Positions 20,812-31,900 are shown, counted from the stretch's first letter. The stretch: 64,000 bases of DNA from Didymella arachidicola (GCA_016630955.3 CM049997.1:1240001-1304000); one strand, 5' to 3'. Program-made: numbers and translations. The notes: generated by a model from the letters alone, not told the origin.

Positions 20812-22449
20812 ATGCGTCCATCTTCTATCATGGAGTACGATGCGGTGCCACCGTCATCGCCACCGCACGCGATCGCGACCAACCCCCCGAGCTCGCCATA
20901 TTTCGAGCCTCAGATGCAGCATGGCGCGTTTTCGCCCAAGTCGAGTTCGCCACCTCCAATGTTCTCCAGCGACGACTCGGAGGGGAATCTTGATATCACA
21001 AACTACGAGTCGCCGCGCGTTTTCAAGAACAAGCGCAAAGGTGCTTGGTACGAAACCGATAGGCGCGAATCGGCTCAGGTCTCACCCGAGCCAAAGAAGA
21101 TGAGGATAGCACGCAAGTATGACTCGGGAATCTACATGATGAGCGACAATAGCGAGATTTCGGTGGGGCTTTTGCCAGAGCACAGGTCGCCATTCCCTTT
21201 CCCAGAAGACGAGGTTGAAGAAGACGAGCCAGAGCCGATAAGAAGAACTAGTGCCGAAGCTACATTCTGCTCTATGGTCAGCATCGGTGTTGAAAGAAAT
21301 TGTCAGGAGTACGATTTCTCGGGACTTGGTCTCGAAGACAACGACATCAAGCAGATAAGTGATCTGAACAGGGTGATAAAGAATCTACCAGATCCTGGCA
21401 ATGGTCTCCCTGCAGAGGGTCAATACCGGTCCATGGTACCAGAGCTTTACATCAATTTCAGTCAGAACTCGTTGAGACGGATGACACCATCTTTGTTCAG
21501 CCTGCAGTATCTCACGTCCCTCAAGCTGAGAGACAACAGGATCTATGAACTACCTCCGCAGATTAGCAAACTACACAATCTCCAGGAGCTTGATGTATCT
21601 CTCAACAAGCTTCAGTACCTGCCATTCGAGCTAATTGAGATGCTGGCCCCGCACGGCAAATTGGAGCATTTCACGACTCTCGGTAATCCTCTTCTCGAGC
21701 GCGTAACTCAAAATCGCTACCGGAAGCTTGATGAGCGTGTCACGTTTACAGAATCTACAAAAGACCTCTACTCACGGTTGCAAACCTGTTCAGACCGTGA
21801 GGCGCTGGTCTGGCATATACGATTCCTCGAGTCGATGGGAAGATACATCAATGCTGTAGACACCAAGTACACTATGCGTGGAAGAAATAGGGACGAGCGC
21901 ATCTTCCCACATCACCCTTCGGCCCGTGTTGTAGCTGATCAGCCCGCATCACGCTTCATCGGCAGAAGTCTACCCTCATATTTCGATCAGACTGGCCAAT
22001 TGATCAGAGGCTCACCAGCTCAACCTTCCCTGACCTTCACCGACTACGCCGTGGTCGTCGAGACTGACGAGGGTACATATGGAGCTCCCTCGTCGCCCAC
22101 CTTCGTGCCGCCAATAGCCTCGCGTATACCGTCTCTTCTCACGATGTCCGTGACCACTGCCCTCCAGAACATTACAGTCCAAGAGACCCGAGAAAAGCTC
22201 GGTGAACCGGTGCCGTACGACGCCGATGCCATATTTGCGCAGGCAAGACACAACGATGCAGGTGTCAATTTCGGCTATTTCCACAAATGCCACGTTTGCA
22301 AGAAGGACTATATTGTGTCGAGGGCCGAGTGGATCGAGTTCTGGAGCACAAGCTTTACAGTCTTTTATCCGTTCAAGGTCAAGGTCTGCTCGTGGGGCTG
22401 CGTACCACCTGCGATGACGAAGAAGCCAGTGAGAGAACTTGCACAGTAG
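20812..22449 (+). CDS. Leucine-rich repeat protein with C-terminal Cys motif
   Basis: Intronless, 545 residues. About 150 disordered N-terminal residues rich in Ser/Pro and acidic patches come first, then an LRR block near residues 200-290 (LTSLKLRDNRIYELPPQI, LQELDVSLNKLQYLPFEL, then an N-F/L cap) and a C-terminal region with CHVCKKDYIV and a WIEFW segment ending CSWGCVPPA, suggesting a small metal-binding fold. Nothing suggests secretion. LRR proteins of this design in Ascomycota are nuclear or cytoplasmic scaffolds of unclear role. The second methionine, MEYDAV at codon 7, is an alternative start. Confidence 0.85.
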   Translation: MRPSSIMEYDAVPPSSPPHAIATNPPSSPYFEPQMQHGAFSPKSSSPPPMFSSDDSEGNLDITNYESPRVFKNKRKGAWYETDRRESAQVSPEPKKMRIARKYDSGIYMMSDNSEISVGLLPEHRSPFPFPEDEVEEDEPEPIRRTSAEATFCSMVSIGVERNCQEYDFSGLGLEDNDIKQISDLNRVIKNLPDPGNGLPAEGQYRSMVPELYINFSQNSLRRMTPSLFSLQYLTSLKLRDNRIYELPPQISKLHNLQELDVSLNKLQYLPFELIEMLAPHGKLEHFTTLGNPLLERVTQNRYRKLDERVTFTESTKDLYSRLQTCSDREALVWHIRFLESMGRYINAVDTKYTMRGRNRDERIFPHHPSARVVADQPASRFIGRSLPSYFDQTGQLIRGSPAQPSLTFTDYAVVVETDEGTYGAPSSPTFVPPIASRIPSLLTMSVTTALQNITVQETREKLGEPVPYDADAIFAQARHNDAGVNFGYFHKCHVCKKDYIVSRAEWIEFWSTSFTVFYPFKVKVCSWGCVPPAMTKKPVRELAQ

Positions 22450-23071
22450 TCTCGAGCCCTGGCATTCGATTTGCCCGGTCAAAATCTTCAGAGTATGGTT
22501 CAAGACATGTTTCTGGTCGTGTATGTATATGGGCGCAGCATATTGAGCGTTTACATAATCAAATTCATGTAAGTATATCCTTGTGACTCTTTACATCGCC
22601 TGTTGGTCTATGTTCTCCAGTCAATCCAATTTACTGCTTGTGATTCGGCCAGTCTCAGTGTCCATTTCGTAGACAGTCATCTTGGACGGTGTCAGACCCA
22701 TTTGAAACATCAAGTTGTAAACGGCCGCACGTGCCTTACGGCACAAGTCAAGCATTGCGTAAGTTGAGGAGGAAACAAAGCAAATGAAGGACTTGACTCG
22801 CAAGAGCATCCATTTTGTACCACTCTGGTAAGGCTCCTAGACAGGTGGTGAAGAGATGCGACCCAACGCCCTCGCGGATTGCCACGACTTTGAGACAAAC
22901 ACCTGATAGTCGGTAAGGAGATCTCAATATCACGTATGCCCATGTGAGACTTTGGCGATTTCAGCTCACATTGCCCACTTGGCACCATGCATATAACATG
23001 CTCAACGTCGAACAGGGAAATGGAGAGTTCCACACAGATTACAACGAACTTTGTAAACACAAGCAAGCACT
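22450..23071. other. Intergenic with one candidate exon
   Basis: Holds the LRR gene 3' region and the 5' region of the zinc-ribbon gene at 23072. The only protein-like segment is the minus-strand stretch at 22621-22836. Confidence 0.4.
22621..22836 (-). pseudogene. Candidate terminal exon of an unrecognised gene
   Basis: On the minus strand an acceptor-like CACCTGTCTAG is followed by a 71-codon frame to TGA. It reads smoothly (RVKSFICFVSSSTYAML, then MTVYEMDTETGRITSSKLD) and has good coding texture. No convincing upstream exons are visible before the divergent zinc-ribbon gene, so it is either a remnant or chance. Confidence 0.3.
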
Positions 23072-23638
23072 ATGCTCCGCGCCACCATCCCCTCCCTTTT
23101 GGGCATACCACCTCGTCTTAACGCCGCCCGGGAACATATCAAACATGCCCACAAGAGACCCCTGCAACAGATCGGGACCTGGAATTGCCTCTGCGGCCAC
23201 ACGAACCCCGTCTACCATATTCCCGGCCACTTGCATCCCCTAGGCATGATGGTATGCGATCGCGAAGATTGCGATCTGACGTGGCACCCCTCCACGAATC
23301 CCATCAACCCACATGGGCGCTCCGATCTCAAGGCTGTCGTCCGCCTCCCCAACCCGAACAGACCGAGCGAAGGCGACGCGCCGTACGTCCTTCCGTATCC
23401 GAAGAAGGTCTTGCTAAACAACATCGAAAACGTTCCATACGTACAGGGCTATGGGTACATTTGCCTAAATGAGAAGTGCGGGCTGAGCTGGGCAACAAAG
23501 GTGGTGAAAGAGTGGCCTTGGGGAAGCAGCAGAAAGATTATGGCGGTCGCTGGGCGCCGATGCAAATTCGGCTGCCTGTGTGGGAGGCGCGTGCAGGTCG
23601 GAGGGGGATTTGCGGTGTTCCAGATTGTGCCGCGGTAG
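23072..23638 (+). CDS. Small zinc-ribbon-like protein
   Basis: Intronless, 188 residues. Cysteine motifs are spaced as in paired zinc ribbons: WNCLCGH near residue 38, MVCDREDCDLTW near 60, ICLNEKCGLSW near 130 and CKFGCLCGRR near 163. It resembles the fungal 'probable double zinc ribbon' proteins, two clearer members of which lie at 37.0-37.7 and 60.2-60.8 kb, but is more divergent. There is no signal peptide or membrane helix. The molecular role of this family is unknown to me; protein or nucleic-acid binding is likely from the fold alone. Confidence 0.68.
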   Translation: MLRATIPSLLGIPPRLNAAREHIKHAHKRPLQQIGTWNCLCGHTNPVYHIPGHLHPLGMMVCDREDCDLTWHPSTNPINPHGRSDLKAVVRLPNPNRPSEGDAPYVLPYPKKVLLNNIENVPYVQGYGYICLNEKCGLSWATKVVKEWPWGSSRKIMAVAGRRCKFGCLCGRRVQVGGGFAVFQIVPR

Positions 23639-25414
23639 AGATATGGACAGGTAGTCAGAGAAGTTGGACGAAGATAAATCCTATCTGGATCGAGCTCATG
23701 CATTAGCTACGAGTATTCTGGTATAGTGTCCCATTGCGCATCGTCTGGTAGCTAGTTTTGCAAAGCGGACCTTTTCCCTCAGAACCCATGCATTCCCGAG
23801 GAAATATTAAAAAAAAATCCCAGTGGGCGAGCCTGGTCTTGGGCTGATGTTCAGGAGTTTCAAGGTCCTTAAGCTCGAAATAGAGCCTGACAGCAAGCCT
23901 CGGCATCCTAGAGGGATTTTCTGCTCGATTGAGGAATCATTTGGCAGGTAGTGTGGCTTGTAGGCATTGCGACTAGTAGGAATGACCAAGGTGTAGCCTT
24001 AGTGCAAGATAATCTATACTGCGCATTGCAACTACTTGCCCTCAGGTAGGAGCTGCTTGGGCTTGATACCGGTTCGAAAGAGAGACCTCTTGAAGCAAGA
24101 TCTCTGTTTTTTATTGGCGTACGAAGTGTTAGAGAAGTAGGCGATATTGCTACATGTAGAAACCATGATTGACTGCTCAACCTCCTCTGCGTCCTACCAT
24201 GCGGATCATGTGCTACGAATTAGGTCACCTTCAACGCAACCATGATGGTCGTCTGCGCGTCTACGCGGCGTAGGGAGTCAGTTGGCAGATTGCACTTTCC
24301 TATTTTGGAGGTCCTGTCAAGAGGCTACTGCTTTGCCTTCAGAAGGCTCGCTGCAATAGAGCTATACACTGCCGCAATCTAGAACAGTCGCCCGGAGCTG
24401 TTGCTGAGGACTCCCCCACCTTACTCGGTTCGTCCGGGCGTAATTCGTTTCGACGAAGAAGAACAGCATTGTACAGCCCTGATCTAGCCAGGATCCCCTC
24501 CAAATTCTTCATGACATCCCCGAACTCGAAGAGTTGTCTGTCTGTGTAACACAAATGCCTTTCACCACTAAGGAGCCTACCTTAACTTGTCACGATGAGC
24601 CTGCCGAATACATCCCACAACCTCTACAGCCCGCAGAACCGCGGAAAAATCCACTTTTTCAGAAGACTACACTTCGCGACTAAATTACAACGTCATCTTG
24701 AACTTGACTGCTTTCTTTCATGCGATTTTTTCGTAACAACAGCGTGTACACTAAAAATTGACCTCCACAAGAGCTACCAAATCGGTAGCCCACTCAGCTA
24801 GCTTGCCAGCATCCCACCGATTGTCCAGCTGGAGATGCAAGTCCATGTACGGTGCCGACTTTGGTTCTCTCCCAGGTATCCTGCTATGAGTTTATGTATG
24901 TGAGCCTTGCACTGGAGTTGTCGAAATGTGCCTTGACAGCTTTGAATAGTGCAACGTTACGTTTTGCAGAAATTTCTTGACCAGAACGCCCTCGTAGAGG
25001 CATCATATTTAGCTTGGGAAATGTGTTCCGAGCACGTTATCCTGCTTGTTCAGCGCATACTGATCGTCAAGCCAAGTCTTGACATGCTCTCGACAAGTTG
25101 AGCTTTCCAAAGACTCTTGATGACAAATGGGGTTAAATGAATATCCGTATACATCGCAAGACGTTTTGGAACTATGCTCGGTTAGAAGTGCTTCCGCAAA
25201 AGGGGAGCAAATATCGAATCGCAAATTCGAAGATGACTGTCCATGGGTAAAGCGATAAGTTCGGCTTGTATTAGATAAGATTCTAGATGATGGGCCACAC
25301 ACTGCCCTTATGTTTAACCAAACCTCTTCGGCAACGCGATCCTAATGAAGTTTCTGAGCGCAGAGAAGCATGATATTTCATCAAGATGACATCATGTAGA
25401 CTCTGGTTCGCTGC
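23639..25414. other. Intergenic, possibly decayed sequence
   Basis: About 1.8 kb, locally AT-rich, with only short frames. The minus frame at 25009-25302 has some protein-like texture but no recognisable domain. No inverted repeats or tails were noticed that would define a transposon. Confidence 0.4.
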
Positions 25415-26441
25415 TCAGACTTCATTCGCCTTCGGCTGCGCAGTGTATTGGTCCTCCTCGATCGTATAGGCATGCTGGCTTGACTTGGAGCTGCCGAGCA
25501 AAGGCTTGAGACCGGGGAGCGAGACAACGATGATGGACAGTGCCATCTCGACCATACTCAATGGGTCTATAATGTGAGTCAGTTCAAAGCTCTTATCAAA
25601 GTCATGCAACTGGGCAATTATGCGAACTTACAAACGAGATTCTCCTGTCCAGTCCCAACCTTCAGACACACAAATCGCACAATTCCCGAAGCGATTGTCA
25701 GCGCTCCCAACACGAACGTGACTGAGACACCGGTCGACTTGGAGAGCACGCCGCGCGCCAGCAGAATGGCCGGGATCGCGTAGACAACCAGGTAGCAAGC
25801 CAAGTTGAGGGTGAAGTTGAGGATGAACGGCTCGGGCGCGTAGAACACCGAGCACGCACCATCTTCCTGACTCCACTGAATCGACACGTTGGAACCGCAG
25901 AAGAATGTGTCGTCGAACAAGATGGTCAGGTAGCACGCCACCACGAAAGCAGTCATGCCGTACAGCGTCTTGCGAAGGCCAGGGTTGGAGGAAAGGTTGA
26001 AGTACGCCCAGTAGAAGGCGAGCATACTGAGCTTGGGGAAGCCCATGCCAACATCATAGAAGTAGTTTGAGGAGAAGGAGATCTATACGTGTGAGCATGG
26101 TGTCTCAGCGACAATGTATATGGGGCAACGCACCTTGGACAGCTTGACGCTTGTCTCATAGTCGTCCAGCACGCCCATCCGGTATGTGAGCGTATCGCAA
26201 ATGATGAGACCCAATGCGTCAAGCGCTGATGCAATGAGCAGATAGTCGGACCAGTCGAGCTTCTGGCGGAGACGAAAAATGCGCGCATAGATTCGTGCCG
26301 CGACGAAGGCGTATGCTACAACCAGTAAGATCCATTCCGAGATCTGTGAGAAGCGTAAGAATTTCGGAGACGGCCATGTGAATCTCATTCGACGCAGAGG
26401 TGACTTACCATAACATCTTTACCGTCAATAAAGTAAGCCAT
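25415..26441 (-). CDS. Fungal rhodopsin-domain 7TM protein (paralogue A)
   Basis: Four exons on the minus strand: 26409-26441, 26134-26343, 25632-26082 and 25415-25566, giving 281 residues. Donors are GTAAGT, GTGCGT and GTAAGT; acceptors CACAG, TATAG and TATAG. Exon 1 is only 11 codons (MAYFIDGKDVM). Seven hydrophobic segments follow (starting ISEWILLVVAYAFVAARIY and ending MVEMALSIIVVSLPGLKPLL). The pattern fits the fungal integral-membrane/rhodopsin-domain family, which includes Pth11-like receptors and proteins of unknown function. There is no retinal-type lysine that I can assign. A short soluble tail follows TM7. It is in tandem with paralogue B, 1.2 kb upstream on the same strand. Confidence 0.82.
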
Positions 26442-27616
26442 GTTGTGTTGCTTTTCCGTGTAACCGCATTGAACAGTGATTGAACTATAGTGAGCAGTGA
26501 GAAGGCCGACTTTTAGCAAATAGGCTTTTGTCGAAGGAGTAGGAATTGCTCCCCAACAACGCGGAAGTGACTGGAACGGGACAAGTGGCCGGCCATGTGG
26601 TACAGAAAGAGAAGGCAGTCAGCCAGTCGCACCATCTTACAAGGTGTTACAAATGCCAATCAAGGAGATTCAATCGCCATGCAAGGCTCCCGATCCTGCA
26701 GGAGCACAGTGTCAGCTAGCCGGTGGAAGAATTTGTACTTCACGAGCGGCGTAGTTCCAGTGGCGTGTTGTATGGCTGACGCTCGATGCCGTCGCCGAAG
26801 TAGCAACGATGCTCCGCTACCGTGAGTGGCCATTTCCTGCTCTGATCAAGCATCATTTCGTGTGTTCAGGGCTACTGCGTCCAGCGTGGTATCGCATCAG
26901 ATACTGGATTGCCGTGTCGCCGAGTCGCTTTACAGCATAATTTGACCTCAATGTTGTCCGAACTTCTGGGAAGCAAATGTGAAACCAATGCTCAAGCTAC
27001 ATATTGTTGGAGGACATGGTCGCCCGTAACGGGTCGGTAGTGCGGCTGCCGTTACGCGACGCACGAAGGATCTGGAAATGTGGAGCGCTCGTATGGTAAT
27101 TAGGCGGGACGGCTCGTACAAGCGCCTGCCACACAAGCCAAGGGTCCAGTCGAGCAGTTGTATTAAGGTCGAGAAGATGCGCTCTCTCGGCGGATTTCCA
27201 AATCCTTTCTTAGCAAGGTAGCTGTGTATGATGGGTGGAATAATTGTGTCTTGTAATGTCTAGACGTATGCTTCGGCACGTCAGGATTCAGCGCCTGGTG
27301 CGTATGTACCGCTCCAGCGGGACCGGCCATCTCGGATGCAATATCGTGTTCATTCAGACCTTCCAGAAGCCTGACGCGATTCACAAATCGTGTCATCGCT
27401 CTGCTTCCCAGGTAAATTCCATGCGCAGTGCGAAAAACTTTCTCGAGGTTGGATTACAGAACCAAAGTGCAACCAAGCATGGTTACTGGTCCTTCTCAAC
27501 AGAAGTTGGACTCGGTATTGATTTGTGGGTTTGTTGTCATCCAATTTTAGCGAGCCAAGCCGGATAATGCACGAGAGCAGATGTAGCGGCCTGTGTAAGG
27601 GACACAACCTACATCT
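26442..27616. other. Intergenic spacer between the 7TM paralogues
   Basis: About 1.2 kb without a supported gene. The right portion includes the 3' flank of paralogue B and the left the promoter of paralogue A. Confidence 0.45.
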
Positions 27617-28911
27617 TCAGACACGCTTACTGCACTCTGGCGAATCTTCGATCGAAGGCGAAAACTGCACACTGATCCTTCGGGTTGCATAGATGACATC
27701 CTTCCTGGCCATGACATTCAGCTCAACTTCGCTCCCCGAGTCGTCACCGTCTGCGCTGATACGGCAGCTGTTCTTGCTTTTGCTGTTGGAAGACAGCTTA
27801 GAATGAGCAGCTCGGTCAATTGGCGTCCTATGACGGGGATTGGATGACGAGGATCCGTATGTGCGCTTGGATCCAGCGAAGAAGCCGCCTCTTCGAAGAT
27901 ATGCTCTCATTGAGGGCAAGGATACGACCATGATGGCGACAGCCATCTCGGCCATGGAGAGCACGACTGTAAATATGTCAGTTGAGACAGGTCGAGTGTG
28001 AGAATGCTTGTTGAAAGTAGCACTTACAAACGTTCGTCCATGCTTGAATCACTTCGATAGTCGCAAAACGAGCCACGCTCACGGCGACAGTAATGGCACC
28101 TAATGAAAATGTAACGACCAAGCCTACGATTTGGCGTCGATTGAGTTGCAGCTGATAGAGCAACGGGAAGGGCAGGATGCAGACTGCTTATTCGTCAGTA
28201 TGCAATCGAGCCAGGCCATGCGAGACGGCACTTACTTAGGACGTCGGTCAAGACATTCATAACCCAGTCCACCCGGAAGACAACTTTCGAGTTGAATGTG
28301 CTGCAAGCTTCCTCGTCGAGCGACCAGTTGACAGACACTTGAGGCCCACACCAGAAGGTGTCTAGGAAGCACGTTGTGACCATTGCGGAGGCGGTAAAAA
28401 ACGCGACAGCATAGAGCGACTTTTTGAGCGTTGGCATGGTCGGAGGGAATAGTCGAAAATAGAGCGCGACAATCGCCAGCTTCGGTAGATAGATTCCGGT
28501 ATCGTAGAAATAATTGCCAGCGAATTGAACCTGATAATAGAGTTAGTTGCATCCATGTCTGCATTGCGGATTACGATATACCTTCTTCAGGGCGGTTCTT
28601 TGAGCATCAGATGGCTCAGGTACATCTGCATCATCCCCCGCCATGCCACCCCAGCTGTAAGTCAAGACATCGGTGATGAAGAGAGCGAGGGCATTGAGGA
28701 TGGAAGCAATCAGGAAGCAGTCACTGATAGTTGGGGTCTGTCGCTGCAGGAATCGTGGGACTAGGCGACCTAAGGCCAGCAAAATCGCCAGTGATAACAG
28801 GACAGCCTCAACAGGCTGGAGAACCCGTCAGTATGCTGGTTCGACGTGGAAGTGCCGTCAAGCGAGGGAGGTACGTACAATGACCACTTCTGCAGGTATG
28901 CTGTGCGCCAT
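27617..28911 (-). CDS. Fungal rhodopsin-domain 7TM protein (paralogue B)
   Basis: Five exons: 28879-28911, 28582-28815, 28236-28530, 28028-28183 and 27617-27966, giving 355 residues. As in paralogue A, exon 1 has 11 codons (MAHSIPAEVVI), and the introns after TM2 (phase 0) and before TM7 (phase 1) are at matching positions; one extra phase-1 intron lies in TM5. Seven hydrophobic segments are present (for example SDCFLIASILNALALFITDV and VLSMAEMAVAIMVVSLPSM). The NYFYDTGIYLPKL motif parallels NYFYDVGMGFPKL in A. The longer, Ser/Arg-rich cytosolic tail could be a phosphorylation or coupling region. Function is unknown beyond a probable membrane receptor or sensor. Confidence 0.82.
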
Positions 28912-29680
28912 ACCAGACCTCCAACTGTAAGCGATTTGAACAGGAGGTTGACGCGATGAAGACCGAGATTCGTGGCTGCCAGGCGTTCTGTAGACATGTC
29001 ATCTTTTGTCCCATAGATGGCGGGCGAGGCCACTCGTTGAAGGCCCGAGGACAAGATTCGATAGGTGCGCTTCGGACACGAGGCCTAGGATGCTGTGCTT
29101 CCTGACCTGCACAGGTACGGGCGAACTCAAACGTGTGACACGCATCGTACCCAGGTACATCCCGAATACGGGAGAGTTGGGTTCGGTCCTACACGAGCTG
29201 CTCGCAGGTTGCGCGTGCGAGCCGGCTGAAGGATCATACGAGCATTTTCGGAACGGTGGGACGACTTCCCGATGGGGAGACGCGCATTTTGCTTGGGGTT
29301 GGCGCAGGAATGGCGCTGACACAGTCCACATTTCGTCTGCGGGCGGCTAACAAGGCCTTTAGCCTGAAATAAGCGCGCCCCTGGTTAACTTCGGCTGTGT
29401 TCCAGTCCTTGCAAGGTACTTCAAGCACGGTCTGCCTTGGTATGTTGTGCTCATGTGCAGGAATCCTTCCATGTTTGCATTGCAATTAAACTCAGGAAGC
29501 ACGACACCTGCACCTAAGGAAGGTGGCAGTTGATTGTGAAGACCACCAAGTACTGAATGGCCGGGCGATGTGTGCCATTGGGCCCATGAGGGAAGCACGA
29601 GATTACCACGAGTAAAGACTTCTCTTGCGAATGTTACTTTCAAGGAATGTCAGCAGAAGCGCGCATCGTGTATGGGTAGC
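28912..29680. other. Intergenic, no feature seen
   Basis: This holds the promoter of 7TM paralogue B and the 3' flank of the chromodomain gene. Short frames here lack support. Confidence 0.45.
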
Positions 29681-31143
29681 TCATCTCGATCCATTCTTCC
29701 CCTTTTGCTTGACGCGCTCGTTGTAGTCGTGTACTAGCTCTGCAGCGCCATCGAGATCTTCTTCTGCGAGCCAATCATGGCTATCCGCGTACCCTTCCCA
29801 CTTGACCAGATAGAGCTTTCGTCCTTCGTCGTCGTGATAATGCTCGATAATGGCCTCCACAACGTATTCTTCTGCGTCCTCATCGTGCTCACTGTCGACC
29901 TCTGCCTCGTCTGTGTCGACAGCTGGCTTTTGCAGCATTGAGTGACCGGCGCGAGGTGTAGTCTCGTCCTGCTGGACTTTGTGTGATTTGATGGTCGAAG
30001 GTGCATCTGTGGGAATGGAAATTTCTTCGCCGTCAGACTCCTCATCCTGCAACAAGGATAAAGATGATGCTATGAGTGGGCGCTGTGGCGGTATGCTCTC
30101 TGTTCTGCGCCGCTTGCTTCGATGCCCGTCTGCGTCTTCCAAGTCACCTGGCTCAGAGTCCTCAGACGAGGATCCTGTGTCGCCGGTGTCGGTGCCGCCA
30201 ATGTCTGGCACTTCAGAATGGCCGCGCCGTAGTCCTGGCGGTAGCACGGGTCGAGTGGGCTGCACCTGCGGCAGCGGCAGAGCGCTGTTGGCGACGAAGG
30301 CTGAGCGCATGAGGTTCGGCGACGCAATTCGTTGTGGTTCTTCATCTTCTCTACTGCTGATGTCGGTCGTGTGCTCGTGTGAGGTCACCACGATCTGGAT
30401 TGCTTCGCCATTCAGAGCCTCCTCGTTGGGCAGCTCACGAGACAGGGCCAGCCCGCCTGGACCGCCTGGACCGCCTGGACCGCCTGGACCGCCTGGACCG
30501 CCCCTCCCACGCCGCCCAATCCTTCCTCTCACTCGTCCTTGGCCTTGTCCTCTTGACCTTGTGGGCAGCTCAGAACCAATGCCCAGCCCGTTCAGCATGC
30601 GACTGCCGCGCCCACGTCCATGCTCGCCTCCTCGCACGTTGCTGGTTGCGCGCGCGTTCTTTGCCATCCTGCGCCTGATCTGCTCGAGTTGTTCCTCCTT
30701 GTCGGCGGTTGCCTGTGCCTCAGCCTCAACGCGGAACTGCTCGTTCTCAAATCGTTCCAGCTCGCTCGGGCTCACATACTGCAGGATGCGGCTCCCGTCG
30801 ACCGTCTGAACGAGTGTTTCGTCTTTGGTGACCTCGACGAGGTAGAAGTTGCGCCCAACGCCGTCTTCGGTCTGGCGGCGCTCGAGGATCTTTGTGCTGG
30901 CACTGAGTATGGGACAGTCTGAGGGAGGCGTGGGCGTTACTGCAACCGGCGCCTGGCGCACATGCCAGATATTGTCGTAGACGGCGGGCGAGGGCGTGTA
31001 TGTCTCCCATTCCCACTACAGAGGTCAGCATACATGTTGTACGTGTGCATGCATTGCATACTTACGAGCATGGTCTTGCCACGACCACGACCGCGACCGC
31101 GACCACGCCCACGCCCACGCCCACGGGGGCCTCTTATGGACAT
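29681..31143 (-). CDS. RGG-rich chromodomain protein
   Basis: Two exons, 31066-31143 and 29681-31015, joined at a GTAAGT donor and CTGTAG acceptor, give 470 residues. Exon 1 encodes MSIRGPRG followed by a run of about eight Arg-Gly pairs, a likely RNA/DNA-binding tract and arginine-methylation target. A conserved-looking segment follows (WEWETYTPSPAVYDNIWHV, then an ILERRQTEDGVGRNFYLVEV block that is itself chromo/Tudor-like). The middle is disordered, with a second RG region and a Gly-Gly-Pro repeat. A chromodomain closes the protein near residues 410-465 (VVEAIIEHYHDDEGRKLYLV, KWEGYADSHDWLAEEDL); the aromatic cage appears kept (Y/W/W). It probably binds methylated histone tails in the nucleus. 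It is divergent from the SNG1-like gene. Confidence 0.85.
30453..30497. repeat. 9-bp minisatellite in the chromodomain gene
   Basis: Five perfect tandem copies of CCGCCTGGA, in frame, encode the Gly-Gly-Pro repeat on the minus strand. Length polymorphism between strains is likely. Confidence 0.9.
31080..31130. repeat. 6-bp repeat encoding the Arg-Gly tract
   Basis: Alternating CGACCA/CGACCG/CGCCCA hexamers on the plus strand encode the N-terminal RG run of the chromodomain protein on the minus strand. Confidence 0.85.
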
Positions 31144-31509
31144 GTTGGCCCGCGAAAAATGCGCAAATCCAAAGGCGCAAGCAGACAAGAATCAACCGGG
31201 CGCGTTGACAGCGACCAATTGCTGTTAGCACGCGTCATGGCGAATCATGTTGGTTGAACACTGACCACGCGTGAAGTCGCTCTCTGCATGTTTCACGCGC
31301 TGACGTAATCGCTCCTGTCCCTCTGACCGCCGCCTACGTTTCAACTTCACCACTACTTCTCTTCGAACATCAACAATGGCTCCTTGATAGCTGAACGTCA
31401 TTACAGCTTTCAATTTGACCCGATGCGACTCTGTATATGTTCACACTGCTTTGTCATGCCGAATCGGCGAAATCGTCCTTGGCATGACAACATTCTTTGT
31501 GCCCCACTA

Positions 31510-31592
31510 CGAAGAATCCCGTTTTTTCTGAGGAATCACCTCTGCGTGCAAGGGCGCCGAACATGATTCCTCAAAAGAAACGGGATTCTTCG
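31510..31592. mobile_element. Probable 83-bp MITE (hairpin 1)
   Basis: Arms CGAAGAATCCCGTTTT... and ...AAACGGGATTCTTCG pair over 29-30 bp with two mismatches around a 25-nt loop. TA flanks both ends (31508-31509 and 31593-31594), as expected for a Tc1/mariner-type miniature element. Non-coding. Confidence 0.65.
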
Positions 31593-31594
31593 TA

Positions 31595-31661
31595 CCTGGA
31601 CAAAAAATATCGGACACCTTTGGCCGCTGGCCTCATCAAAGGTGTCCGACTTTTTGTTTAG
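31595..31661. mobile_element. Second hairpin element abutting the first
   Basis: Arms 31594-31622 and 31637-31663 pair (left CGGACACCTTTG with right CAAAGGTGTCCG, outer ACCT with AGGT) with a few mismatches and a 14-nt loop. It begins at the very TA that ends hairpin 1. The right TA is TG, so the target duplication is imperfect. The CGGACAC-TTT core resembles the terminal repeat of pogo element 2 at 14180, suggesting a related MITE. Confidence 0.55.
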
Positions 31662-31900
31662 GTGGTGGCCGGCCCCGTGCGGCTGCTGTGTCATAGCAAC
31701 CTCGTGGCATCAACTTTTGCTCTAGACCCCTGAGCAGATCATAAATCCTCATCCGACGGTGCCTTATAGACGTCGGATGCCCGGTGATGTGTAAAGCTTA
31801 GCATTCACCTGCATGTCTGACCAATTTGTGCCGCTCACTCTCTGCCCAATCCCCGCTCTCTCCTCCCGTTAGCTGCATCACTGCAGCATCAGTCAGCACT

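Larger units (their letters stand above)
31144..31900. other. Divergent promoter region with two hairpin elements
   Basis: This lies between the start codons of the chromodomain gene and the SNG1-like gene. No gene is seen. Two directly abutting inverted repeats occupy 31508-31663 and are listed separately. Confidence 0.6.
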
